DNA from: Podospora bellae-mahoneyi
Lineage: Eukaryota; Ascomycota; Sordariomycetes; Sordariales; Podosporaceae
Direction of reading: 5' to 3'
Assembly (NCBI RefSeq): GCF_035222275.1
Contig: NC_085881.1
Coordinates: 62,001-126,000 of the forward strand
DNA: 64,000 nucleotides
Below, piece after piece: positions 1 through 10,548 of this stretch. Under the pieces are notes generated by a model. It saw nothing but the letters and a program-made list of their open reading frames with translations. It was not told the origin of the DNA and made no database searches. The position numbers and the translations under genes were made by a program. The number at the start of each line of letters is the position of its first letter. Positions within the stretch are counted from its first letter, which is position 1.

Positions 1-423
1 GTGTGGATTTGACGTCAGCGCGCGCCCTTTTGGGTACCTACATGACTGTCTGGATTTTCGGTCTACCTCCAACACCCCGCTCCTCGAACAGGCCGGTCTG
101 TCATTCCCCCAAGCTACTCCGATTTTGCGCCTTTCCATGCTATTCCAGCCATTGTCGATTTACCCAGTCAAAAACTACGCATGTGAGGCTGTACATAGAC
201 TACTCAGGCGGGCAGTCAATGTCAACATCCGGTATGGAACGAACGCAACCATTGTTGATATTGAAATTCTGACATGAGCGGACTGAACACATCAAGCCAT
301 ACCGCGATCCAAGCTCAAGCAAATTTTCAGATACCCCAAGGCCCAAAATACCCCTTTCAACTGAACAATGAAGTGATCACTTCGTCGTCACCGTCATCAG
401 CATCCCATCTACCGGCTTAGCAG
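1..423. other. Window edge, no gene recognised
   Basis: No supported gene. A short open frame on the plus strand covers the first 270 bases but has no family resemblance and no clear start. The stretch is probably the intergenic space downstream of the P450, which ends at 424 on the minus strand. Confidence 0.4.
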
Positions 424-2166
424 TCACCTGTTGATTCTGGCAACCCGTGTTAGTGGTAAACCTGTGAAATAGGTATGTACAGACAAGCTTACATTGTACA
501 CTGGTTTGCCCTTGAGACGGCATTTTCCTGTTGGTTCAAGAATGAAAGTTCCCTTTTCATTCCTTTCCAGCTCTCCCAAGCCCACCTTGGAAAAGGTGTA
601 TTTTCTTGCCACAAACGCAATGATGACCCTTGCTTCGATCGTGGCAAGGTCCTGGCCGATGCAATTTCTGGGACCGCGTTCAAACGGTCTCCAAGAGCTG
701 GCGGGAAACCGTCTGTCTTCTTCGATGGTGCTGTCCCCGTTGTTGCTCGAGCTCATAATCCCGCTCTTGTCGCCTAGCCATCTGTCGGGCATGAACTCGT
801 CCGCAGTATCACCAAACACTTGAGCGTCTCGCTGTATGATGGTGGCGCAGTTATAAACCACCATGCCATCGAGACACAGGTGTTGTCCTTCAGGGGTTTG
901 CACAACGAAATTGCTTCCTGGTGGCGCCATCCTTGCCGTACCAGCTGGTGGGCATAGGCGCAGCGTCTCCTTGATGACGGCGGTGGTGTAGGCCATGTTG
1001 TTGAGCAATTCATCCCCTCCCGGACTCAGCAGCTTGTGCTTCATCAGCTCGAAGCTTTCACCTGATTCGGGGCCGAAGAGGGCATCCAGCTCTGCAACTA
1101 GTGCCTCGTGCGCTTTGGGGTACCGGTGAAGAAAGTAGAATGCCCAAGCGAGAAGAATCGAGGTTGTGTCGTGCCCTGCAAACAGGAACGTCTTTACCTG
1201 ATCGATTGTCTGAGCCAGCAGCTGCTCGTCGAGCACGTCGCGTCCCTGCAGTGACAGGCTCAGCACACTGCGCTTTTCCTGTGGCTGCTCCTCGCCATGC
1301 TTCAGCCGAATCATCTGTTCCAGAAGGGAGTCGACCTTTTTCCCAAGACGGAATCGTTTGAGGGCCAGCTTTGGATAACACCACCACGGAAGCATGTTGC
1401 TTCTTCCATGAAATGTCTGGACTAGTTGGTCATAAACCCTGATGAACTCGCCCTCTCTGGAAGAGTCGGGGATCTGGGCGTCAAAGTCGATGTCCATCGT
1501 CACCGCCCCGATGATGTCAAATGTCAAGCTGATAATGAGGTCGGTCAAGGGAAAAGATTGGCCATTTTCGCAGAGCTTGTTCAGTCTACCGAGGAAGATC
1601 TCAGTCTTGTCAATGATACAGGGGAGCAAGGTCATGAGGTGCTTCGGCGCGAATCCAGGGTTGTACTGCTTTCTCATCGACTTCCATTCCTCTCGCTGCT
1701 TGGACAAGATGGAGTGAGGCCCGATGAGGTCCACAAGGTCGGCTATGGTAGGGGATTTTGGAGCGCTCCAAGGATACTGCTTCGTCGCTTTCGACAGCTG
1801 CTCGGCCACCTCATGAGACGAAATGACGGCCATGGGATACCTGGCTGGCCAGAGGTCGACGAGAAGCACAGAAGGGTTACCGGCAGCTTTCACCATGTCA
1901 CAGAAGATCCAGTCTGTTTATCTATTAGCGACTGGTCACCAGAGTACAGGAGTAATACAAGATCTGGATAGCAACTCACCAATATGCAGATCAGGCAGGT
2001 CATTGTTTTTGACTGTAAACTCATGAATGGTCTTCATGTGTCCCCAAATAAAAGACGGGGTAAGCTGTGGAAAGTGGGCATACTGCTTGAACCTGCGATG
2101 CCACACCGTCGCCAAAAGATACACGCCAACCAAGAGCAAGGCCCAGAGCATAAGATGGCTTGCCAT
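424..2166 (-). CDS. Cytochrome P450 monooxygenase, microsomal
   Basis: Haem-thiolate monooxygenase of about 558 residues in two exons (2166-1980 and 1913-424) split by one 66-base GTGAGT...CAG intron. The first Met was chosen because it opens directly onto a hydrophobic anchor (LMLWALLLVGVYLLA), typical of ER-bound P450s. The I-helix motif AGHDTT, the K-helix ExxR (KETLRL) and the haem loop FERGPRNCIG, with the cysteine ligand near residue 480, are all present. The substrate cannot be read from sequence. The overall style resembles fungal P450s of secondary or xenobiotic metabolism (family knowledge), but no polyketide or terpene synthase lies nearby. The gene downstream in reading sense is outside the window, and the thioesterase lies upstream on the same strand. 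It looks intact. Confidence 0.93.
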
Positions 2167-2698
2167 TTCTTTGGTTTCTGTTATCTGTGAGTCTGATTTC
2201 AGGGTCAGGTTAATCACTTGTGCAGACTTACAGTGCGGATGACTCAATAGGCAGATTTGCTGCAAAAGTTGGGAACAGACAAGAGGACTTTATCAATTTA
2301 AAGGGGGAGAACGGCGTGAAGGGTGTCCCAGCGTTGTCCTCAGGTGGGGTTCGCCTGTTGGCTGTTCCCGCACCACTCGTTTGTTGCAAAACAACGAAAA
2401 TTGAATGGATTCTGCATGGAACTTGGGTAGCTAGTGGTCTTTTTGGTGGCGGTGAAACAGTGGCTAGCCTGTCGGTGAAAGTGTCCCTACCCTACCTACC
2501 GATATTGCCACACCTGAACCTGGGACACAACATGAACGCCACGGAAACCCATGGCAACATATTGACTGGATATTGTATTGTCGCTGAATGCTTTATACAG
2601 AAGACGTTGACGAAGGGGTGGTCCTACCCGCGTAGCTTCCGGCTAAAAACACCCTCCAATGCAACGTGGCCCAGGTACTACGTGATCCCGACACGGCC
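2167..2698. other. Intergenic, P450 promoter side
   Basis: 532 bases between two same-strand genes. It should hold the P450 promoter and the thioesterase 3' end. No further gene, repeat or RNA was recognised. Confidence 0.5.
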
Positions 2699-3735
2699 TC
2701 AGATCTTCCCAATCTCCCGGCCTCCGGTGTTTCTTTCGCTGCCCAGGATCAAATTGACCTGGTTGCTGACCCCGATCAACTCATCCTTTTCGTCCCTAAT
2801 CACCACTTCTAGGTCCAGTCTTCCGTTTCTGATCTCTTTGCTTTGCATCCTCAACCTGAGCCACTCAACCCCCTTTTCCTCGGGCAGCGAACGTTTCAGT
2901 TCCAGACTCATCACGATCGTCGGATACCAGAACATCTCGGTCGCTTTGAATGGCTTATCAGTTTCGCCGCCTGGAGGGGGCCGAAACGCTTCGACGACGT
3001 AGGGGAAAGCATCACTGACGAGCCCGAGGGAGGAGTTTGTGAACCCTTCTGACGGGATCTTGAATCGCATCCACAGGTCGATTACAGTCGGGTGCTCCTG
3101 TCCCCACTTTGGAAAGTAAAAATGGCAGTTGTCCAAAACCCGTGCGTATGTGCCAAACGCTCCGGAAGCTCCAAGGTTGAGCTCCCGCCAGTTGTCATCC
3201 TGCCTCTTTGATTTCAGCAGGGAAAAGTCTGGTGAGGCAGTCTTGGACGGCAATGATCACAAAGTGGGCAGTGTGAGTCCTTGCTCTCTGGAGAGATCCG
3301 TCATGGTCAGATAGGCCGTGATCTCGGCCCGGGACGTTCCCTTGGTAATCCAGGGCGCTTGGTCGAGTAGTCCTCGTTGGTAAAGTGTCAGATGAAGCAT
3401 CGAGAACTGTCTTCCTGGCTTGGTTTCCGAAATGATGATGATAGCAGGGCCAACTTCGGTTCGATTGAGAAATTGGAAATGCGACGTCATGGCATCTTTT
3501 TGGTGTTTTGATGCCAAATGCAAACGGGCTGCCTCCAACAGGCATGAAGCGGAATACCCGCCATTGGGGACTGCAGTTGATGTCAGTCAGAGTACCTAGG
3601 TATAAGAGGGCAACCGAGAAAGGACGAAATCATACCGGTTCCAATGCAATAGGAGTCCAGCAGGTTAGTTTTGTATGTGTGGGAGTCGAGTCTCTCCACC
3701 TTGGTGGCTTGGGAAAAAGGGATGAGGGCAGACAT
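2699..3735 (-). CDS. Acyl-CoA thioesterase-like hotdog protein, possibly broken
   Basis: Fungal thioesterase-superfamily protein (TesB/4HBT_3-like) built from exon 3735-3636 and exon 3570 to 2699, joined by a GTATGA...GCAG intron. The junction gives the family's hallmark N-terminal stretch CIGTVPNGGYSAS. A middle hotdog region (HFQFLNRTEVGPA, then a GRQFS strand) and a second hotdog half containing WMRFKIP follow. The expected role is hydrolysis of an acyl thioester in the cytosol or peroxisome. An in-frame TGA at 3257-3259 falls in the linker between the two halves while coding similarity continues on both sides. Either the gene carries a nonsense change, or a weak 57-base intron (GTGATC...GAG) removes the stop and keeps the frame. 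The start MSALIPFSQATKVERL is well placed. Family call is firm, integrity uncertain. Confidence 0.75.
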
Positions 3736-4083
3736 GATAACAGGTGCAAAGGAGTACTGTCCGATTTGTTGCTACAAGACTCTGAAAGATCCGATGGACC
3801 TGTAAACAGGTTTATTACATACAGACCTGCAGCTCGACTATACATAAGAGCTCCATGTGGTAGAATAATCAAGCAAATAGACCTACAGTTGACCTCGGCT
3901 GCCGTAGAAAGAAATCCGAAGTCCGTTCGTCCACCACCACCTGATGCAGCCTGGTCCTGATCAAGCCAAGTAGGAATGTTATAAAAACTGAGTGTGCCTG
4001 TATCAACAGACCACACCAAGGGAGTTATTGCTGGCAATAAAAAAAATTGAAGACTCTTGATCATTAAGAATGATCAAAAGGTT
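3736..4083. other. Intergenic between thioesterase and tRNA
   Basis: About 350 bases with no gene. Just below the tRNA 3' end a T4 tract on the minus strand (near 4074-4078) fits an RNA polymerase III stop, next to an imperfect palindrome built on TGATCATT/AATGATCA. Confidence 0.5.
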
Positions 4084-4172
4084 TGGACAATATGGGAATT
4101 GAACCCATGACCTTTCACAGGACGCAGTTGTATGAATGCGAAGCGAAAATCATACCCCTAGACCAATTGCCC
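4084..4172 (-). tRNA. tRNA-Ala (anticodon CGC) with 17-base intron
   Basis: The minus strand folds as a 72-base tRNA once a 17-base intron (4120-4136) is removed. The acceptor GGGCAAT pairs with ATTGTCC and carries G3:U70 and discriminator A, the alanine identity elements. The anticodon stem TTCGC/GTGAA encloses the loop TTCGCA...T, so positions 34-36 read CGC, and the intron sits after position 37 as in nuclear tRNAs. T stem ATGGG/CCCAT flanks TTCAATT. The D-arm and core (GTCTAGGGGTATGAT) look like fungal tRNA-Pro, so an automatic scan may call it differently. A T4 terminator follows. tRNA identity is certain in kind, and the alanine assignment is likely. Confidence 0.85.
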
Positions 4173-4711
4173 TAGCTATTGAAAGCAAACGCTAGTTTTT
4201 CTATACATGATTGGTCTTATTCATCTCTTGCTAACCAAGCAGGGACCCTTGGAAGTTGGACCTCGGCTCTGTCAACCACAGCTGCGATTCACATCCTTGA
4301 AGACCATGGAAACCCCATCTTCACATGTCAACTGCAACGTTGTCTACCGCACCTCAAACTCTTGGAATCCCAACAATTTCCAGAACCTGCTATCCAAGTC
4401 GTTGCTATTTGGGCTCACCTCATAATTGCCATGCTGATTTGTCTCGATTGGCGACACTGCTGGTTGACAAGATGGATGCATCCCTGCAGCGCAGCAGGCG
4501 GTTCGAGTTCAACTTTCTTCCCAGCCCCACCCGAGATGTTCGCAAATGTGGATTGCCAGCATGCTTTGTTGGGGAAGAAGGGGCAGGGTGCTTTGTAGAA
4601 CATTGGTTGACTGACGATAAATTATCCCAAATCCAGTTTACGGTGGTGTACTTTTTTCTTTGGCTTTGTTGACATTCGCAAACCCCCAGCGCTTCAACCT
4701 GACTGACCACG

Positions 4712-5680
4712 ATGACCAACGCCGAACCGCCACCGCCTCCCGCCTCGGGGCCCGAGAATCATCCCGATGAAGCACCGTTGCTGAAAACCTTCACCCGCCT
4801 CAGCAAGCAAGTCTACGTTCAAGAGCCCGTTTCCTCTCCTCCCCCATGCGCTCACGAAACCGATCCAACAACCGTGATCATATATGGCTGGGGGGATGCC
4901 GCGCCGAAACATCTGTCCAAATATGTTACTGGCTACACGACGCTATTTCCCTATGTCCGCCTGGTCCTCATCTTCTCTCCGATCCTCAAGACGCTGTACC
5001 AGACCCTCGAGTCTCGTTCAAAAACCATGATACCCGTGATCGAGGCCCTCTACGGGCCCATTTCCTCCCTTGGCTCCTCTGCCGTGCCCTCCAAGGCCGA
5101 GTCCAAAGAACGAATCCTCCTGCAAGTCATGTCCAACACTGGAGGGATGAACCTGGCCGCCACCATGTACGCTTTTACTAGAGCCCAGCCCACTGAACCA
5201 GCTCAGGTGTTCCCCTATGACCTCATGGTCCTTGATTCAACACCAGGGAGCACCGCCTTCCTTCCCAACATTGCTCCTTGGTCACGAGCCATGGCAATAG
5301 GAGCTTCGAGAGTCTTGCCCTTTCTCCCCTTTATCGTCATCCAGGCGATGGCGGCGCTGTTCCTCGCAACGCTGCATGGCGTTGGTCAGATCATGGGAGC
5401 TACTTCTGCAGCAGTGTTTTCTGTAGCCGCCGTAAACGATCCATCATTGTCCGACATCACCTCGAAACGGCTATACCTCTACAGCAAAGAAGACGACATC
5501 ATTCATTGGGAGGATATTGAAAGGCACGCGGCAGATGCAAAAAGCAAGGGATGGGACGTGTCGTCCGAGACCTTTGAGGGCACCCCCCATGTTGGCCACA
5601 TGAAAGCTCACCCGGACAAGTACTGGACTGCCATCAGCGCAGCATGGAAAGATGCAGTCAAGAAACGAGACCATCGGTGA
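4712..5680 (+). CDS. TMEM53/PaxU-like alpha/beta hydrolase (DUF829)
   Basis: Intronless, 322 residues. The order of motifs fits the DUF829/TMEM53 family: an early GWGD turn (about residue 60), a nucleophile elbow with Ser in SNTGG (about 135), an Asp in YSKEDDIIHW and a His in HVGHMKAHPDKYW near the end. Members are predicted serine hydrolases, often membrane-associated; the fungal relative PaxU sits in an indole-diterpene cluster (family knowledge), but no such cluster is present here. A hydrophobic stretch around residues 195-235 could be a membrane segment. The start was chosen as the first Met, preceded by a purine at -3 (ACGATGA). It reads away from the tRNA and converges on the aldolase gene. 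Substrate unknown. Confidence 0.9.
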   Translation: MTNAEPPPPPASGPENHPDEAPLLKTFTRLSKQVYVQEPVSSPPPCAHETDPTTVIIYGWGDAAPKHLSKYVTGYTTLFPYVRLVLIFSPILKTLYQTLESRSKTMIPVIEALYGPISSLGSSAVPSKAESKERILLQVMSNTGGMNLAATMYAFTRAQPTEPAQVFPYDLMVLDSTPGSTAFLPNIAPWSRAMAIGASRVLPFLPFIVIQAMAALFLATLHGVGQIMGATSAAVFSVAAVNDPSLSDITSKRLYLYSKEDDIIHWEDIERHAADAKSKGWDVSSETFEGTPHVGHMKAHPDKYWTAISAAWKDAVKKRDHR

Positions 5681-5934
5681 CATGTGCGAATGAGGAATAG
5701 TGGAGACTAGAGATCAACTGGTAATACTTGCCCATTATATTCCCTATTGCATGGAACTTGTAAAATGCTGGCGAAAAGTCAAGATGGGGGCATCGCAGTC
5801 TCATTGGATCTTGGTTCTAGGTAATAATTTGAGAAACCCACATGGCCTTTTGAGCAAGGTTGTCCCGTTGTTCACCCTCCCGCACGGGCTATTGTGTTTG
5901 TCCACCCATTGCCCCATGCCTACCACGGTACACC

Positions 5935-7809
5935 TTACAAGGTGCCGGCAGTCTTGAACGCCTTGAGGCAGTCCTCAACCTTGGCCTTCATGGTCTTCTC
6001 ACCCTCTCTGACCCAGACACGAGGGTCGTACTTGATGGTTGTCAGTATAACCAAAACAAGAAATGTGGGACACGTCACTACACTCACCTTCTTCTTGTTG
6101 GGCTTGTTCCCGCCTTCGGGGTTTCCGACTTGGGTCTTGAGATAGTCAATGTTGTTGGTGACATAATCTCTGATGCCCGTCAGGTAAGCCCACTGCAAGT
6201 CGGTGTCTACATTCACCTTGATGACACTATTCTCTTGTTAGCATCTTGAACAGGCTAGTCTTGACATGTGCAGGGGCAATTTACCCATGGCTGATCGCAG
6301 TGTGGTAGTCGGACAAGGAAGAACCAGATCCGCCCTGTGACAAACTCGTTAGCATAATCGGTCTTGACGTCTCTGGCAAGGACCTTGGCTCGCATCCCAG
6401 TTTGTAAAGAACCAAAAGTACTCGAGTGTGAAGGAATCACGTAGCTCAGAGGCAAGAGAGCCTCATCGTTTCGAGGCCTGTTCAAGAACAAACCGTGGTG
6501 AACGTGAACCAAGAGTAGAGGTCCTGCAGCCTGGGTATGCGAGCCCAGAGTAGGACGACGAAGGGAGGATTCTCACATGGAAGACAAAGAAGACGGGCTT
6601 GTCCTCGGAGAACTTCAGCTGCTCCTTGACATAGGCCTGGTGCTTGCCCAACAACTCAGGGTGACTGGCAAGATGAGATTGTGGTTTAGTAAGTTAACTC
6701 AGACGGTGCGCGTTTTAGCATGGAGTAAGACATACAGCTTGACATTTCCAGGGGCGTAGACGCCGTGAACATTGCCGAAGCCAGCAGCAATGCTGAAATA
6801 CGGTGAGATGTCCTTGAAGGCGTTGTAGATCTGCAAGATGTCCTCGGGCTGTGTGTACAAAGCGGAGTTGTCAACACCAGAGTCTGGATACCTCAGGTTA
6901 GCAAAGCGCATATCTGTGTCACCAAGTTACTTACTATCGACACCGTCCTCCTCGCCGCCAGTGATACCAATCTCCATCTCGAGCCACTGCTTAAGAGGAG
7001 CCATGCGCTTCAGGTAACGGACGCAAGTCTCAATGTTCTCTTCGACGGATTCCTCCGAGAGATCAAGCATGTGACTGCTGAAAAGGGGCGTGCCGTTCTT
7101 CTTGAAGAACTTCTCGTCCTCCTCGAGCATGCCATCGAACCATGGAAGGAGCTTCTTCGCGCAGTGATCGGTGTGGAGCACCACGGGGATGCCGTACGAA
7201 GGGGCGACGGCACGGATGTAGTGGGCGGCAGCTATCGCGCCAGCAACGGAGGCTACAAATCCTCAGCATCAAACACCACTAGAAACAAGAGATGGGGGGA
7301 CTCACCCTCACGCTTCTCAGAGCTGTCCTTGATGCCCTTTCCAGCGAAGTAGGCGCTAGTCGCCAAAGTCAGCACTTGCAGGGAGAATTGTAGAGCAAAC
7401 CAATGGTGACTTACGCTCCACCTTGCGATGTCTGGAGGATGATGGGAGCCTTGGAGTCACGGGCTTGGGGGTCAAGGTTAGCACAAATCACGCATGGGAC
7501 TTGGGGAGGAACTTACCAGCCTCAAGGGCGGCCACAACAGTCGAGCTCGAGGTGACGTTCACGGCAGGAATCGCAAACCCGACCTTGCGGGCGTGCTGGA
7601 AAAGCTGGAGAACATGGTCGCCCTACACAAGCAGCAAGAGAATACAGGTCAGGAGGTTCTGTCGGAAAATTGGCTGCGGATATGCCGATTGGGGGTTGGA
7701 CGTACGTAGATGACTCCGGCGGGGAGGTTAAGCTCCTGTTAAAAAGTACATGTCAGCTGCTGCTAGACGACAGGAGGTCTAGGGTGTGGCTTACATCGAG
7801 GATGCCCAT
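5935..7809 (-). CDS. FBA1: Fructose-bisphosphate aldolase, class II
   Basis: Zinc-dependent aldolase of glycolysis and gluconeogenesis, which cleaves fructose-1,6-bisphosphate to dihydroxyacetone phosphate and glyceraldehyde-3-phosphate in the cytosol; about 360 residues. Eleven exons were traced. The first is only MGILD (7795-7809) and the second ELNLPAGVIY (7706-7735). Later exons carry the zinc-site motif HTDHCA, the loop GGEEDGVD, the phosphate-binding GGSGSS and NVDTDLQ; the protein ends KTAGTL. All boundaries use GT-AG. The longest intron, about 230 bases, precedes the GGSGSS exon. Ten introns are many for a fungal housekeeping gene. No defect was seen. The long 5' region upstream (7810-8974) lies between this gene and a divergent DUF3237 gene. 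Confidence 0.96.
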
Positions 7810-8974
7810 TGTGATATCGGTAGACAGGTAAAGGCTAATTGGGCGGTGATTGCTGAAGGAAAACGGAGTGACTGGTCCAAAGATGAATGTAAGGAGACGA
7901 GAAGGGAGTGGAAGGAAAACAAGGGCTTTGTATGACGCACCTGGACTCTGTCGCGGTTGCTCAGACGAGTTGCAAGACCACCGACAAGTCGCTGGCAGGA
8001 GCGGGGCATCCCGGTCCAGGAGAATCACCCCACCATGTCCACCGGCACCCCGCGGGCTGGCCAGGTGGGGTGTTGAGCCAAAGCACTGGCTTCGGCATGT
8101 GCTGCGGCCCGGCAGTGATTCCTGCGGCCTGTCCTGCAGGCTTTTGACAGCTGCCAACTGAAGAAACTGTTGGGATTTCTGACAGAACCCAGTTGACCCC
8201 CCATTCTCTTGGCAATTTCAGCAAGACATGGTCGGTCCGATGGCCCAAGAGGCTTTTTTGGGCTTTGCGAAGCCGGACGGACGAGCAGGGCAGTGTATTT
8301 TTTTTCTGCACACTCTCACCGTATGTCAAACCACCCATCATCTCGGCCGGTCATGTCGGCGTGGGTGGAGAAACGCGGCGCAAGGCACAGCACCTGTGTC
8401 GCCAGCTTGGCTCGGAAAATAGTGGAAAGCACCGGCGTCCGCACCCGTATGACCTCGGTCCGACATGACACATATTCGCCAGGAACCGGAATGTCTTCAA
8501 GGCTGTTCTCGACCGTTTAAAAGGCCTCCCTCACGCCGAATTTCCTAGCACTCGTAGTTGGGGTTCAGGACCATTGGAAGTGAGGGGAGCCTAGCTACGT
8601 CATGGTGGATCAAGTCCAGGGATGAGCTGACTCGGCGGAGCTGATGAGACGATGATCAAAACCACCAGCAAACACGCATCGTCAACATCAGCATTGGTCA
8701 TATTCATCAAAGGCTGAGAAATACAAAAGCGTGTCCGACGGCTCGCAATGAAATCCTTCGTTACCAATTTGGGACTGTCTTCTTGAATCGAGGTGGGAGC
8801 TACACAAGATGACAAACTGGGTGCTCCTTCTGACAAATTGGGCCAACAGAAGCGCATAGGCAGTTGTTATCGCATCAGCGAAAGAGGGCAAGAGCAACTG
8901 AATATATAGGGCTCAGGCAGTCCAAGATATTGGAGATGTTTTAGACCAGAACCAGACTTTTCATCTCTGGCATC
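7810..8974. other. Divergent promoter region, aldolase / DUF3237
   Basis: About 1.16 kb with no supported gene on either strand. It separates two divergent starts and should hold both promoters. A TATA-like tract (gaatatatag) lies near 8899, about 75 bases before the DUF3237 start. Confidence 0.5.
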
Positions 8975-9554
8975 ATGAAGAGCTTCACACTTCTCGCAGG
9001 TCTTTTGTTCTCGTCCACGGCTTCATCAGCCGTGCAGGGCATAAAGTCCCCCAAACCCCCGTCGCTGAACCATCTTTGCTCGGTCAATTTTACTTTGGGT
9101 GACGCTATCCCGATTGGAAGCGGACCAAGAGGCATTCGGCTGGTTATTCCCATCTTGAACGGCACCTTCTGGGGACCTAGACTTAAGGGTACCTATCTCT
9201 CACCACTACAACCTCTCGACAGAACAGCTGACAAATCCAGGTACCATCTTACCGATCGGCGCGGACTGGGCCCTGCTTGATCCGAAGTATGGCCTTGATC
9301 CAGACAAGAGCTTTACAGCTGATGTCAGGACCACATTCAAAACCCACGACGGGGAGTTTATCCAGATCACTCTTTCTGGGGAAAGACAGTCTGATGATGC
9401 ACGGAAGCGGACTCTAGTCAGAATCGGCATGGAGACGGGAAGCGAACGGTACTACTGGGTGAATTCGTTGGTTGGGCTTGGAGTGGTGACGAGGCCCGCT
9501 GAGGAGGGCAGAGAGTTTGAACTTGGAATGGAGTTCTGGCAGGCTCAGCTTTGA
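8975..9554 (+). CDS. Secreted DUF3237-family protein
   Basis: Two exons (8975-9188, 9241-9554) with a 52-base intron; 175 residues. The N-terminus (MKSFTLLAGLLFSSTASSAVQG) is a signal peptide. The mature part has the DUF3237 pattern: a start strand LCSVNFTLGDAI, the IPILNGTFWGPRLKGT segment that is restored across the splice, then the GADWALLDP and YYWVNSLVG strands of a small beta-barrel. The family's function is unknown; some bacterial members are annotated near aromatic metabolism (family knowledge). No enzymatic residues can be proposed. It looks intact. Confidence 0.88.
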
Positions 9555-10548
9555 AATTTTGGTCTGCGGTTTCTTGAGTCCGATATTGATCGCAAATTCA
9601 CCATCTCAGGGACACTCCCTGGATCTATCACCCTTCCTTCCGTAGCCTTGAATTGGTTGTCACTCGCAGAGTAACCTCTTATCCAAAATAACACCGCTTT
9701 CGACAACTTGAAATACATCCAGGAGTAAATGGTCCGGTCTGTGAGCAGATTCATGATCACTGGCTTTCATCCAACTGACGGAAAAAAATTCCCTGCCGGC
9801 AATTTCGCTTACAACTGCACGTCTTCAACTTGTCTCATGGCGGTGTTGGTGAAATGGCAAACCATCTTGTCTTTAGACGGCATGTTATCGGTTTCTCTTA
9901 GACAGAACCGCATTCTCGAAATGCTGATTGAGCGACACAGAGCCAAGAAAACATATTGTGTGGCCAACCGTTGCAACTCAATGTCGCAGTCATTGAAAGA
10001 GACACTCGGCAGTTATCCAGGGGATTAAAAGAGTCTCGTCTCGGCTCAGAGCTTTCGCCTATTTGCCGGCATATACCACAACTTGATGTCGTCATTATGT
10101 TGTGAAGACATTCGGAAAGTTGGCTTGGCATTCAGGGGTAAGTCGTTTTTGTGGCAGCCATTACCCGATCTGTGTTGGCAAGGTGAGTGCAAATGGGGGT
10201 GCAGGTAGCAAATTTAACCTTTTATAACAGCTTAAAAACCGCGCCTATCTTGATGCTATCTCCAATCGCCAAACAGGGGTACGGATAGTTTAACCGCCAG
10301 TCCAGCGCTTGGATCGCCAACCTTTCTGCATTGTACCTGTGAATCGCAATCACCTTTGGTTGAAGTCTTATCAGCATAGTCATAGATGCGGGTTTCGGTA
10401 CGTAGGTTGGGAAAGGGAAAGGCAGACACGGCAGGATCAACAGGGGCAACAATAATGTCTGGGCATATAAGAGGAGAAAGAAGTGAATGATGGATGAGTA
10501 CTCGTCACCAGCGCTCCCATCTTTGCCATCGAATCCTTCTAGCCCAGG
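9555..10548. other. Intergenic, nothing recognised
   Basis: About 1 kb. Short open frames on both strands show no family features. A T-rich tract around 10440-10490 precedes the next start. Confidence 0.4.

Noticed and set aside
2220-3002. 260-codon plus-strand frame
   Set aside because: Antisense to the thioesterase and its 3' region; no domain.
3257-3259. Programmed stop read-through of the thioesterase
   Set aside because: The known fungal context for peroxisomal read-through is TGA CTA; here the next codon is TCA.
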